A DNA stretch of 64,000 bases from Winogradskyella sp. (GCF_028282165.1 NZ_JANQIM010000012.1:1-64000); one strand, 5' to 3'; numbered from the stretch's first letter, positions 18,538-27,828 are shown. Notes: generated by a model from the letters alone, not told the origin. Numbers and translations: made by a program.

Positions 18538-20010
18538 ATGAAACGATTTTTACTCCTATTCTTTTTTCTCCCTTTAATAAATTTTGGCCAAGTACAAATA
18601 GGCTCAGATATAGATGGAGAAGCATCAAATAATTTATCAGGAATCTCTGTAAGTATATCAAGTGATGGTTTAGTTGTAGCTGTAGGAGCGCCACTTAATG
18701 GTGGTAACGGAGCAAACTCCGGACATGTACGCATTTATGAAAACCAAGGAGACAATTGGGTTCAAATAGGTTCTGATATAGATGGAGAGGCCTTAGGGGA
18801 TTCACTGGGACAATCGGTAAGTTTATCGAGTGATGGTTCGGTTGTAGCTATAGGCGCACCATCAAATGATGCTAACGGCGTAATAAACTCCGGACATGTA
18901 CGTATTTATGAGAATCAAGGTGGTAATTGGGTTCAAATAGGTTCTGATATAGATGGGGAAGTATCAGGAGATAGATTAGGGCAATCGGTAAGTTTATCGA
19001 GTGATGGTTCGGTTGTAGCTATAGGCGCACCATTTAATATTGGTACTCAAGTAGGTACGGGACACATACGCATTTATGAGAATCAGGGTGGTAATTGGGT
19101 TCAAATAGGTTCTGATATAACAGGGGACTTATCAGGAGATAGTTTTGGGGAGTCAGTAAGTTTATCGGGTGATGGTTCGGTTGTAGCTGTGGGGGCATCA
19201 CTTAATGATGCCAACGGGATAAACTCTGGACATGCGCGCATTTATGAGAACCAAGGTGGTAATTGGGTTCAAATAGGTCAAGATATAAATGGAGATGGAT
19301 TAGAAGATAGACTAGGGGAATCAGTAAGTTTATCTAGTGATGGTACAATTGTAGCTGTAGGAGCGCCATATAATAATAGTAACGCAGTAGACTCTGGACA
19401 TGTGCGCATTTATGAAAACCAAGGAGGCAATTGGGTTCAAATAGGTTTTGATATAGATGGAGAGGCATCAGGGGATGCACTAGGGGCATCAGTAAGTTTA
19501 TCGAGTGATGGTTCGGTTGTGGCTATAGGAGCACCATTTAATGATGGTAATGGATTTAATTCTGGGAATGTACGCATTTATGAAAACCAAGGAGGCAATT
19601 GGGTTCAAATAGGTTCTGATATAAATGGAGAAACCTCAGGAGATATATCAGGAAATTCTATAAGTTTATCGAGTGATGGTACAGTTTTAGTTATAGGAGC
19701 ACAATTAAATGCAGGTAATGGATTAAATTCTGGACATGCAAGAGTTTTTGATTTATCAGCTTTGTTATCAGTAGATGACCAAACCATTTCAAATTTTAGT
19801 ATTTACCCTAACCCAACTAAAGACCAATTTACCATTCAATTAGACAATCCATCAGATTTACAAAATATCAACATTTACAACAACCTTGGTCAGTTAGTAA
19901 TGACTTCAAAAAACACTATTGTTGATGTCTCAAAATTAACTTCTGGGCTATATATAGTTGAAGTGGAGACTGCTAAAGGTAAAGGCGTTAAGAAGTTGAT
20001 CTTAGAATAG
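18538..20010 (+). CDS. T9SS-secreted 7-bladed beta-propeller protein, paralog 2
   Basis: A 490-residue paralog of the preceding gene with signal peptide FLLLFFFLPLINFGQ. It has seven repeat units, and here they are strikingly uniform: ENQGGNWVQIGSDIDGE and VSLSSDGSVVAIGAP recur almost unchanged. At DNA level neighbouring blades share long near-identical blocks, suggesting recent intragenic duplication or conversion. The C-terminal sorting domain starts at SIYPNPTKDQFTIQL, after DLSALLSVDDQ. It has its own gap of 169 bases and a terminator upstream, so it is probably a separate transcript from paralog 1. Confidence 0.88.
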   Translation: MKRFLLLFFFLPLINFGQVQIGSDIDGEASNNLSGISVSISSDGLVVAVGAPLNGGNGANSGHVRIYENQGDNWVQIGSDIDGEALGDSLGQSVSLSSDGSVVAIGAPSNDANGVINSGHVRIYENQGGNWVQIGSDIDGEVSGDRLGQSVSLSSDGSVVAIGAPFNIGTQVGTGHIRIYENQGGNWVQIGSDITGDLSGDSFGESVSLSGDGSVVAVGASLNDANGINSGHARIYENQGGNWVQIGQDINGDGLEDRLGESVSLSSDGTIVAVGAPYNNSNAVDSGHVRIYENQGGNWVQIGFDIDGEASGDALGASVSLSSDGSVVAIGAPFNDGNGFNSGNVRIYENQGGNWVQIGSDINGETSGDISGNSISLSSDGTVLVIGAQLNAGNGLNSGHARVFDLSALLSVDDQTISNFSIYPNPTKDQFTIQLDNPSDLQNINIYNNLGQLVMTSKNTIVDVSKLTSGLYIVEVETAKGKGVKKLILE

Positions 20011-20134
20011 AAAAAGACGTTATCCATAAAAAATATTAATACTAAACATTTAAAGAATTAATTAAAATTTAATCTTCTAATGTAGGAAAAAACCTGTATG
20101 TAGTATAGTTTGCATAAAACTAAACAATATCAAT

Positions 20135-22762
20135 ATGAAAAAACTATACTTCATTCTTTTATTAGTTCCACTTTTCGGTTTTACCCAAGTACAAATCGGT
20201 CAGGATATCGATGGCGAATACGGAGGTTACCGAAGCGGTAACAGTATAAGTTCATCTGGTGATGGCAATATTGTAGCCATAGGGTCACCCGATAGAGGTG
20301 AAAACGGTGCTTCTTCAGGTCATGTGCGTATTTATGCGAATATCTCTGGTATTTGGACCCAAATAGGTCAGGATATCGATGGCGAAGCTACAGGAGATCG
20401 TAGTGGCTCAAGTGTGAGCTTGTCCAACGATGGCAGTATCATAGCTATTGGAGCTCCACGAAATAATGACAACGGATTTGAATCTGGCCAAGTACGAGTC
20501 TATGAGAATATCTCAGGTGTCTGGACACAGATCGGTCAGGATATTGATGGCGAAGCTGCAGATGATCGCAGTGGTACAAGTGTGAGTTTGTCCAGTGATG
20601 GTAGTATCGTAGCTATAGGTGCACCAGGTAATGATGACAATGGTGCTGGTTCAGGTCATGTAAGGGTCTATGAGAATATCTCAGGTGTCTGGACCCAAAT
20701 AGGACAGGACATAGATGGAGAGGCTATAATTAATGAAGTGTTTTCTATAAATATAAGTGTAAGCTTATCCAGTGATGGAAGTATCATAGCAATCGGCTCT
20801 CCTAATAATGATGGAAATGGCAGTCTATCAGGCCATGTACGTATTTATGGTAATGATAATGGTGTCTGGACCCAAATAGGACAAGACATAGACGGTGAGG
20901 CAGAACTTAATCTTAGTGGTGAAAGTATAAGTTTGTCCAGTGATGGCAATATTGTGGCTATCGGCGCACCTTGGAATAACGGCCCTGAATTTGGTGCTAT
21001 TCATACAGGTCATGTACGCGTTTATGAAAATGTCTCAGGCGTCTGGACGCAAGTAGGTCAGGATATCGATGGAGAAGTTACAGAATTTTTAAGTGGAAAT
21101 AGTGTAAGCTTATCCAATGATGGTAGTATTGTAGCTATTGGTTCATCTCTTAATGGTGACAACGGCAATGGATCTGGTAATGTGAGAGTTTATGAAAACA
21201 TCTCGGGCACTTGGACCCAAATCGGTCAGGATATTAATGGAGCAGGAACTGCTAATTATTTCGGAACAAGTACTAGTATATCTGACGATGGTAATATCGT
21301 GGCAATTAGTGGACCAGGTTATGGAGGTAGTTCCGGTCACGTACGTTCTTACAAGAATGTCTCTGGGGTCTGGACGCAAATCAATGAAGATATAGTAGGA
21401 GACCCAGCTCAAGACTTAAGTGGTGCTAGTGTGAGCCTATCCAACGATGGCAGCATTGTGGCTATTGGCGCACCAGGTAATGATCACAATGGTGGTAATT
21501 CGGGTCATGTTCGAGTTTATGAGAATGTCTCAGGCGTCTGGACGCAAATAGGTCAGGATATCGATGGCGAAGCCTTTGACCGGTTTGGGACAAGCGTAAG
21601 TTTGTCAGGTAATGGGACTGTTGTAGCCATAGGATCAAATTATGGAACTGATTCAGGATATGTCCGTATTTATGAAAATGTCTCAGGCGTATGGACGCAA
21701 ATAGGTCAAGTTATTAATGGCGAAGCCGAAAATGATGGTAGTGGTGATAGTATGAGCCTATCCGATGATGGTAGTATTGTAGCTATTGGTGCACCAAATA
21801 ATGATGGCAATGGTGGTAATTCAGGTCATGTACGTGTCTACGAGAATATCTCAGGCGTCTGGACCCAAATCGGTGAGGATATAGACGGAGAGGCTTCGTT
21901 AGATTGGATGGGTACAAGTGTAAGTTTGTCCAGTGATGGAAATGTCGTAGCTATTGGTGCAGAAGGAAATGACGCAAATGGAGAAAGCTCTGGTCATGTT
22001 CGTGTTTATGAGAATGTATCTGGTGTTTGGACGCAAATAGGTCAGGATATTGATGGAGAAGCTGAGTATGATAGAAGTGGTGAAAGTGTAAGTTTGTCTA
22101 GTGATGGTAATGTCGTAGCAATTGGTTCATCTCTTAATGATCCAAATGGTCATGTACGTGTTTATGAAAATCAATCAGGTACTTGGGTTCAAATCGGTGA
22201 AGATATTGATGGAGAAGCTCAGGGAGATGGTAGTGGTATAAGCGTAAGTTTATCTGGTAATGGGAGTATTGTGGCCATTGGTGCTGATCTTAATTTTGGT
22301 AACGGCTATAGATCTGGTCATGTGCGTATCTATGAGAATGTCTCAGGTGTATGGACCCAAACAGGACAGGATATAAATGGTGAGGCTGAAGATGATCGTA
22401 GTGGTACGAGTGTAAGTTTATCTGCGGATGGCAGTATTTTAGCCATCGGAGCACCAAATAATGATGGCAACGGCTATGGATCTGGTCATGTGCGAGTTTT
22501 TGATTTAAGTGCATTGCTATCAACAAAAGACCAGGTCATTTCAGATTTTAGTATTTACCCCAACCCAACCAAAGACCAGTTCACCATTCAATTAGAAAAT
22601 TCATCAGAACTTCAAAATGTTAACATTTACAACAACCTTGGTCAGTTGGTTTTGATTTCCAAAGAAAATATTATTGATGTGTCTACACTAACTTCTGGTC
22701 TTTATATGGTTGAAGTGGAAACTTTAAAAGGTAAAAACACCAGAAAACTAATCATCAACTAA
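20135..22762 (+). CDS. T9SS-secreted double beta-propeller protein (14 repeat units), paralog 3
   Basis: An 875-residue protein with signal peptide LYFILLLVPLFGFTQ. I count 14 units of the propeller repeat, exactly twice the seven of its neighbours, so it probably folds as two 7-bladed propellers or arose by fusing two such genes. The usual unit is VSGVWTQIGQDIDGEA, then SVSLSSDGSIVAIGAP, then SGHVRVYEN. One unit (VFSINISVSLSSDG) and a shorter one (GYGGSSGHVRSYKN) deviate. The T9SS domain begins at SIYPNPTKDQFTIQL. Only 12 bases separate it from paralog 4, so the two are co-transcribed. Confidence 0.88.
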   Translation: MKKLYFILLLVPLFGFTQVQIGQDIDGEYGGYRSGNSISSSGDGNIVAIGSPDRGENGASSGHVRIYANISGIWTQIGQDIDGEATGDRSGSSVSLSNDGSIIAIGAPRNNDNGFESGQVRVYENISGVWTQIGQDIDGEAADDRSGTSVSLSSDGSIVAIGAPGNDDNGAGSGHVRVYENISGVWTQIGQDIDGEAIINEVFSINISVSLSSDGSIIAIGSPNNDGNGSLSGHVRIYGNDNGVWTQIGQDIDGEAELNLSGESISLSSDGNIVAIGAPWNNGPEFGAIHTGHVRVYENVSGVWTQVGQDIDGEVTEFLSGNSVSLSNDGSIVAIGSSLNGDNGNGSGNVRVYENISGTWTQIGQDINGAGTANYFGTSTSISDDGNIVAISGPGYGGSSGHVRSYKNVSGVWTQINEDIVGDPAQDLSGASVSLSNDGSIVAIGAPGNDHNGGNSGHVRVYENVSGVWTQIGQDIDGEAFDRFGTSVSLSGNGTVVAIGSNYGTDSGYVRIYENVSGVWTQIGQVINGEAENDGSGDSMSLSDDGSIVAIGAPNNDGNGGNSGHVRVYENISGVWTQIGEDIDGEASLDWMGTSVSLSSDGNVVAIGAEGNDANGESSGHVRVYENVSGVWTQIGQDIDGEAEYDRSGESVSLSSDGNVVAIGSSLNDPNGHVRVYENQSGTWVQIGEDIDGEAQGDGSGISVSLSGNGSIVAIGADLNFGNGYRSGHVRIYENVSGVWTQTGQDINGEAEDDRSGTSVSLSADGSILAIGAPNNDGNGYGSGHVRVFDLSALLSTKDQVISDFSIYPNPTKDQFTIQLENSSELQNVNIYNNLGQLVLISKENIIDVSTLTSGLYMVEVETLKGKNTRKLIIN

Positions 22763-22774
22763 AACCAATCCATC

Positions 22775-24211
22775 ATGAAAAAACTATGTTTAATTTTTTT
22801 ATTAGTTCCACTTTTAGGTTTCACCCAAGTACAAATCGGTGAAAATATTAATGGAGGATTACAATTTGAGCAACTAGGAAGGTCTATATCACTGTCATCT
22901 GATGGAAATATTTTAGCTGTTGGTGCAGATGGTGCTAATGATACTTTTTCTAATTCAGGTATAGTAAGAGTATATGAAAATATAAATGGTACTTGGGCAC
23001 AAATAGGAAATGATATTGTTGGCAATCAATTTGAAGTTCTGAGTTATTCTGTATCGTTATCTTCAGATGGAAGCATTGTAGCTGTAGGTGCAGGAGATTT
23101 GGTCGATCGAAAAGGACTTGTTAGGATTTTTGAAAATATAAATGGTATTTGGACACAGATAGGAAATGATATTCTTGGTATGTTTGATGATGACCTTTTC
23201 GGCCGATCGATTTCTTTGTCTTCCGATGGTAATATTGTTGCCGTAGGCGCATCTTGGCATGGCGGATTTAGTGGAGAAGTACGTGTTTTTGAAAATATAA
23301 ATAATGACTGGACACAGGTAGGGCAGGATATTAATGGAGACACACCATTTGAAGAATTAGGCAGATCAGTATCGTTATCTTCAGATGGAAGTAAGCTGGC
23401 TATCGGAGCCCCAAGGAATAACGATAATGTTTTTGCTTCGGGTCAGGTAAAAATCTTTGAGAATCAGTCTAATAATTGGGTTCAGATAGGCCAAGATTTA
23501 AATGGTGAAAATATTGGTGATGGTTTTGGGACTATGATATCTTTATCTTCAGATGGTAATACTGTTGCAATAGCAGCTACAGGAGATGACGATAGTGAGA
23601 ACAATTCTGGAAAAGTAAGTGTATATGAAAATATATCAGGTGTTTGGACACAGATAGGGGATGGTATTAATGGAGAAGAGGAAGATGATTTTTTAGGTAG
23701 AATAGCTATATCCTCCGACGGAAGTATCGTTGCTATTAGTACAGATAGAAATAATAATTTTGCCGGTCATGTACGTGTTTTTAAAAATATATCGGATGTT
23801 TGGACACAGATAGGACAGGATATTAGCGGCAATAGTTCTGATCAATTAGGTTACTCGGTAGCCTTATCTTCTGATGGTAGTGTGGTAGCAACGGGTGCAT
23901 ATACAGCAAGTACAATAAATGGATCAGGCTCGGGTTACGCGGCTGTGTACGATTTAAATGCGGTACTCTCGACAGAAGATCAAACCATTTCAAATTTTAG
24001 TATTTACCCTAACCCAACTAAAGACCAATTCACGATTCAATTAGACAATCGATCAGAACTTCAAAATGTCAATATTTACAACAACTTTGGTCAGTTGGTA
24101 TTAACCTCAAAAGTCATCAATGTTGATATCTCAAAATTAACTTCCGGGCTTTATATGGTTGAAATAGTAACTGCAAAAAGTAAAGGGACCAAAAAGTTGA
24201 TTATAGGATAA
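22775..24211 (+). CDS. T9SS-secreted 7-bladed beta-propeller protein, paralog 4
   Basis: A 478-residue protein whose signal peptide (LIFLLVPLLGFTQVQIG) is nearly identical to that of paralog 3, also at DNA level. The seven repeat units are much more diverged than in paralogs 2 and 3, with aberrant spots such as NDIVGNQFEVLSYSVSLS. The T9SS type A domain (SIYPNPTKDQFTIQL) is again nearly unchanged, while NNFGQLV replaces NNLGQLV. It is the last gene of the array. A strong terminator follows about 110 bases downstream. Confidence 0.87.
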   Translation: MKKLCLIFLLVPLLGFTQVQIGENINGGLQFEQLGRSISLSSDGNILAVGADGANDTFSNSGIVRVYENINGTWAQIGNDIVGNQFEVLSYSVSLSSDGSIVAVGAGDLVDRKGLVRIFENINGIWTQIGNDILGMFDDDLFGRSISLSSDGNIVAVGASWHGGFSGEVRVFENINNDWTQVGQDINGDTPFEELGRSVSLSSDGSKLAIGAPRNNDNVFASGQVKIFENQSNNWVQIGQDLNGENIGDGFGTMISLSSDGNTVAIAATGDDDSENNSGKVSVYENISGVWTQIGDGINGEEEDDFLGRIAISSDGSIVAISTDRNNNFAGHVRVFKNISDVWTQIGQDISGNSSDQLGYSVALSSDGSVVATGAYTASTINGSGSGYAAVYDLNAVLSTEDQTISNFSIYPNPTKDQFTIQLDNRSELQNVNIYNNFGQLVLTSKVINVDISKLTSGLYMVEIVTAKSKGTKKLIIG

Positions 24212-24217
24212 ATAAAC

Positions 24218-24308
24218 GTCGCTTTGAGTAAAATTCTTGGTTGCTTACCTTAGTTGTTAAGCGAAGTAAAAATGTAACCGAGATACAAAGAATTTTATTT
24301 CGAGAGGT
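24218..24308. repeat. dispersed repeat with 10-bp inverted arms (copy B)
   Basis: It runs from GTCGCTTTGAG to TTTCGAGAGGT and encloses inverted arms TAAAATTCTT and AAGAATTTTA about 50 bases apart. It is a longer version of the element at 29315, which encloses AATTTCTTGCAGAAATT-like arms. Confidence 0.55.
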
Positions 24309-24319
24309 AAACTAAGAAT

Positions 24320-24351
24320 AAAAGCACTGTAATTTTCACAGTGCTTTTTTT
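24320..24351 (+). terminator. rho-independent terminator after the propeller array
   Basis: The arms AAAAGCACTGT and ACAGTGCTTTT pair perfectly around a 7-base loop (AATTTTC), followed by a T run. It ends the paralog 3-4 transcript. Confidence 0.85.
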
Positions 24352-24465
24352 ATTATTTAACGGTAACTAAACATTATTAAATTTTAATAGTGTAGTTTTG
24401 TGCAAAACTTTTATTCTCGTACAAGCAGGAATCTCTTCACTCCAAGATAAAAGTTTTTTAATATT

Positions 24466-24527
24466 GTCATTCCTGCGTAGGCAGGAATCTATACGCTTTA
24501 AAGATTCTTCACTCTGTCCAGAATGAC
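24466..24527. repeat. dispersed repeat, GTCATTCCTGCG type (copy C)
   Basis: GTCATTCCTGCG, TAGGCAGGAATC and a terminal GAATGAC form a nested inverted repeat. A half copy (GCAGGAATCTCTTCACTCC) lies just upstream at about 24425. The same element is embedded in rnr at 25737. Confidence 0.7.
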
Positions 24528-24548
24528 AAAAAAAATGAATAAAATTAA

Positions 24549-26813
24549 ATGACAAGAAAAAGAAAAAAGAAATCTAAAAATAATAAGATTTCTAACCTAA
24601 CACAAACAATACTAGGTATACTAAAAAAAGAACGTAACAAATCCTTTAACTATAAACAAATTGCTGCTATTCTAGGTGTTAATGATGCCAGTAGCCGCAA
24701 TCAAATCATAAAAACTTTAGCAAAATTAGCGGCAAAGCAAGAAATAGAACAAGTTGATCGTGGCAAGTTTAAAGCTTTAGTCACTACAGAATACCACACC
24801 GGTATTTTAGATTTATCATCTAGAGGCAGTGGTTATGTAATAAGTGATGATTTTGAAGAAGATGTATTTATTGCTTCAAATAATATCAACAAAGCTTTAG
24901 ATGGTGATGAAGTAGAATTCTATGCCTACAAGCGCAGAAAACGTGGCAAAATAGAAGGCGAAATCACCAATATTATAAAACGCGCCAAAAGTGAATATGT
25001 CGGCACTATTCAAATTAAGGAAAATAAAAACTATGCGTTTGTTTTGCCAGATAGTAGTAAGATGTACAAGGATATTTTTGTACCAATCAATAAAACCAAA
25101 AAGGCGGAAGATGGAGACAAGGTTTTGGTGACCCTTACCGACTGGCCAGAAAATGCAGATTCACCTTATGGCAAAGTACTTGAAGTTCTTGGGAAACCAG
25201 GTGAGCACAGTACGGAGATCCATTCTATTTTAGCTGAATACGGTTTGCCTCACGAATTTCCATATGAAGTAGAGCAATTCGCTAACCAATTGGATCTATC
25301 CATAACCGAAAAAGAAATTGCCAAGCGTCGTGATATGCGAAAGGATTTAACCTTTACCATAGACCCAAAAGATGCTAAGGATTTTGATGATGCTTTATCC
25401 TTTAAAGTACGCGATAATGATTTGTACGAAATCGGTATCCACATAGCAGACGTATCACATTATCTAGAACCTGGAACCGTTTTGGATGATGAAGCTTACG
25501 AACGTGCCACGTCGATTTATTTGGTCGATCGTGTGGTTCCAATGCTTCCAGAAATTCTATCAAACGGGGCTTGTTCACTTAGACCCCACGAAGAGAAATA
25601 TACTTTCTCGGCGGTGTTTCAAATGAATGACAAATGTGAGATAAAAAACCAATGGTTTGGAAGAACCGTTACCTATTCTGATGCACGTTTTGCTTACGAA
25701 GAAGCCCAAGCCATTATAGAACAAAACCCTGGATTTGTCATTCCTGCGCATCCCGATAACTATCGGGAAGGAATCTCGTCTCAATTAAATACTACAATTC
25801 CACAAAAAGTATCCTTAACAGGTCAACCGTACAACACCAAACCAGAAATTGCTGAAGCCGTATTAGTTTTAGACCGACTAGCCAAGAAGATGAGAACTAA
25901 GCGTATGCGCTCAGGAGCCATCTCATTTGATAAAGTTGAGGTAAAATTCAATTTAGATGGAGATGCCAACCCAACAGGCGTATTCTTTAAAACCAGTAAG
26001 GATGCCAATAAGCTTATTGAGGAGTTTATGTTGTTGGCCAATAGAAAAGTATCGGAGTTTATCGGCAAGCAAAATCCAAAAAAGACTTTTGTATATCGTG
26101 TGCACGACGAACCCGATGAGTCTAAACTGGTACAACTGCAGACTGTTGTTGGTCGTTTTGGACATAAACTCACTTTTAAGGATCGCAATAGTATATCATC
26201 ATCCTTAAACAAATTATTGACAGATGTAGTCGGCAAAAAAGAACAAAACCTTGTAGATACATTGACCATTCGTACTATGGCCAAAGCCGAGTACACAACA
26301 CATAATATTGGACATTATGGTTTGGCTTTCGATTATTATAGCCATTTTACATCGCCTATTCGTCGTTATCCAGACGTTATGGCACATCGCTTGCTACAGC
26401 ACTATTTAGACGGAGGTAAATCTGCAAATGAAGCCATTTACGAAGAAAAATGTAAACATTCAAGTAATATGGAATACTTGGCCACAAAGGCGGAGCGTGA
26501 CTCAATAAAATACATGCAAATACGTTTTATGCAAGATCATAAAGACGAAGAGTTCTTAGGAGTCATTTCTGGAGTAACGGATTGGGGTATTTATGTTGAA
26601 ATTATTTCAAATAAATGTGAAGGAATGGTAAGCCTTAGGGATATGAAAGATGATACTTACGATTTTGACCAAACGCACTATGCCATGATTGGTCGTAATA
26701 CAAATAGCATGTATCAACTTGGCGATGAGGTTATTGTTAAAGTGAAAGCTACCGACTTAGTGAAAAAACATTTAGATTTCTACTTGGTTGGTAAACCAGT
26801 ACTTGAAGGTTAA
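24549..26813 (+). CDS. rnr: ribonuclease R
   Basis: A 3'-5' exoribonuclease that degrades structured RNA. The 754 residues comprise a basic N-terminus, a winged helix (about 20-75), cold-shock domains (about 85-220), the RNB catalytic domain with aspartates in FTIDPKDAKDFDDAL (about 266-280), and a C-terminal S1 domain (EEFLGVISGVTDWGIYVEI). An oddity is at residues 397-410, VIPAHPDNYREGIS: they are encoded by a repeat element inserted in frame in the RNB domain, with no stop or frameshift. The start is the ATG after a repeat-rich leader. Confidence 0.94.
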   Translation: MTRKRKKKSKNNKISNLTQTILGILKKERNKSFNYKQIAAILGVNDASSRNQIIKTLAKLAAKQEIEQVDRGKFKALVTTEYHTGILDLSSRGSGYVISDDFEEDVFIASNNINKALDGDEVEFYAYKRRKRGKIEGEITNIIKRAKSEYVGTIQIKENKNYAFVLPDSSKMYKDIFVPINKTKKAEDGDKVLVTLTDWPENADSPYGKVLEVLGKPGEHSTEIHSILAEYGLPHEFPYEVEQFANQLDLSITEKEIAKRRDMRKDLTFTIDPKDAKDFDDALSFKVRDNDLYEIGIHIADVSHYLEPGTVLDDEAYERATSIYLVDRVVPMLPEILSNGACSLRPHEEKYTFSAVFQMNDKCEIKNQWFGRTVTYSDARFAYEEAQAIIEQNPGFVIPAHPDNYREGISSQLNTTIPQKVSLTGQPYNTKPEIAEAVLVLDRLAKKMRTKRMRSGAISFDKVEVKFNLDGDANPTGVFFKTSKDANKLIEEFMLLANRKVSEFIGKQNPKKTFVYRVHDEPDESKLVQLQTVVGRFGHKLTFKDRNSISSSLNKLLTDVVGKKEQNLVDTLTIRTMAKAEYTTHNIGHYGLAFDYYSHFTSPIRRYPDVMAHRLLQHYLDGGKSANEAIYEEKCKHSSNMEYLATKAERDSIKYMQIRFMQDHKDEEFLGVISGVTDWGIYVEIISNKCEGMVSLRDMKDDTYDFDQTHYAMIGRNTNSMYQLGDEVIVKVKATDLVKKHLDFYLVGKPVLEG
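25737..25777. repeat. GTCATTCCTGCG-type repeat embedded in rnr (copy D)
   Basis: GTCATTCCTGCG, then the palindrome TCCCGATAACTATCGGGA, then AGGAATCTC. These are the arms of the dispersed element at 24466. It is read in frame as residues 397-410 of RNase R. Confidence 0.75.
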
Positions 26814-26836
26814 ATTTGTTTAGAAAATACTGTTTC

Positions 26837-27136
26837 ATGATACTTACTACGACGAATTCAATTGAAGGCTTTAAAATCATTAATTACCTAGGTATTGTTA
26901 CAGGTGTGGCCATAAACGAAGAGAAGCTTGTTATGGGATTTAGCCTATCAAAATATTATAAAGCTTTACAGGAGAGCATAGACACCGTTAAGGAAAAAGC
27001 ATTTCAGACACTAACCGAAAATGCCAAAAAACTAAATGCAAATGCTGTTGTTGGCATAAAAGTTGAAATAGAATTAACCACTACTAATTACGCTATGGTT
27101 TCCGTAACAGGAACCGCAGTAACAGTAGCTACATAG
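26837..27136 (+). CDS. YbjQ/DUF74 family (putative heavy-metal-binding domain) protein
   Basis: A small 99-residue cytoplasmic protein. Family features are the start ILTTTNSIEGFKIINYLGIVTG and the middle AKKLNANAVVGIKVEIE, with a beta-rich end VSVTGTAVTV. Relatives form pentameric rings; function is uncertain. The ORF track begins at TTG 26816, but the ATG at 26837 gives the usual family N-terminus, so I moved the start. It follows rnr by 23 bases and is probably co-transcribed with it. Confidence 0.82.
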   Translation: MILTTTNSIEGFKIINYLGIVTGVAINEEKLVMGFSLSKYYKALQESIDTVKEKAFQTLTENAKKLNANAVVGIKVEIELTTTNYAMVSVTGTAVTVAT

Positions 27137-27156
27137 TAAACACATTAATCAATATC

Positions 27157-27828
27157 ATGAAAAACATTCTTTTATTACTCGTTCTAGCACTAAGCTTTAA
27201 CATTAGCGCACAGCAAACCATAGAAAAAACCATAGGTGAATTTAAAACCGTCAAGGTTTACGATTTAATCAACCTTAAAATGAAAAAGTCAGATGAAAAC
27301 AAGGTAATGATCTCGGGTAAAAACAGAAAAGACGTACAGGTGATTAACAAAAACGGAAAACTTAAAATTAGAATGAAACTCGAAGAAAGCTATGATGGTA
27401 ATGATACGGATGTGGTACTTCATTATACTTCAGTAGAGGTGATTGATGCCAACGAAGGCGCCAAAGTAAAGGTTGAAGACCCAATAGAACAATTCGAGAT
27501 TGATCTAAAGACCCAAGAAGGAGGCGAAATTACCGCCGAATTAAATACAAATTATGCTAGCTTTAGAGCTGTAACAGGCGGTATTATCAATGTTTCCGGA
27601 AGTTCAAAGAATCAAGATGTTTCTATCTATACAGGTGGTATTATAAATGGCGAAACGCTTAAAACAGAAGAAACAGAAGTGAGCATTAATGCTGGCGGTG
27701 AAGCTTACATTAATGCCTCAGAATATGTAGAGGTGAGCATTAAGGCAGGAGGTGATGTTTTTATATATGGTGATCCGAAGGTTGTTGATGAAAATCGCGT
27801 ATTAGGAGGTAGAATTAAACGTATGTAA
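27157..27828 (+). CDS. exported GIN-domain (DUF2807) protein
   Basis: A 223-residue protein with signal peptide NILLLLVLALSFNISAQ. The rest is a repetitive beta-helix-like GIN domain, once described as an autotransporter adhesin head: VYDLINLKMKKSDENKVMISG, GGEITAELNTNYASF, GGIINVSGSSKN, AGGEAYINASEYVEVSIKAGG. The domain is common in Bacteroidota envelope proteins of unknown role. It lies 20 bases after the YbjQ-like gene. Confidence 0.85.
   Translation: MKNILLLLVLALSFNISAQQTIEKTIGEFKTVKVYDLINLKMKKSDENKVMISGKNRKDVQVINKNGKLKIRMKLEESYDGNDTDVVLHYTSVEVIDANEGAKVKVEDPIEQFEIDLKTQEGGEITAELNTNYASFRAVTGGIINVSGSSKNQDVSIYTGGIINGETLKTEETEVSINAGGEAYINASEYVEVSIKAGGDVFIYGDPKVVDENRVLGGRIKRM

Larger units (their letters stand above)
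24212..24548. other. intergenic region with repeats and a terminator
   Basis: 337 bases between the propeller array and rnr. It contains a GTCRCTTYGAG-type element, the array terminator and a GTCATTCCTGCG-type repeat with an adjoining half copy. No ORF is credible here. Confidence 0.7.

Noticed and set aside
20135-22762. CRISPR-like or satellite repeat array
   Set aside because: The repeats are ~190 bp long, in frame, and encode propeller blades without spacers of constant size.
25823-26296. 157-codon minus-strand ORF inside rnr
   Set aside because: Antisense shadow of the conserved RNB domain.
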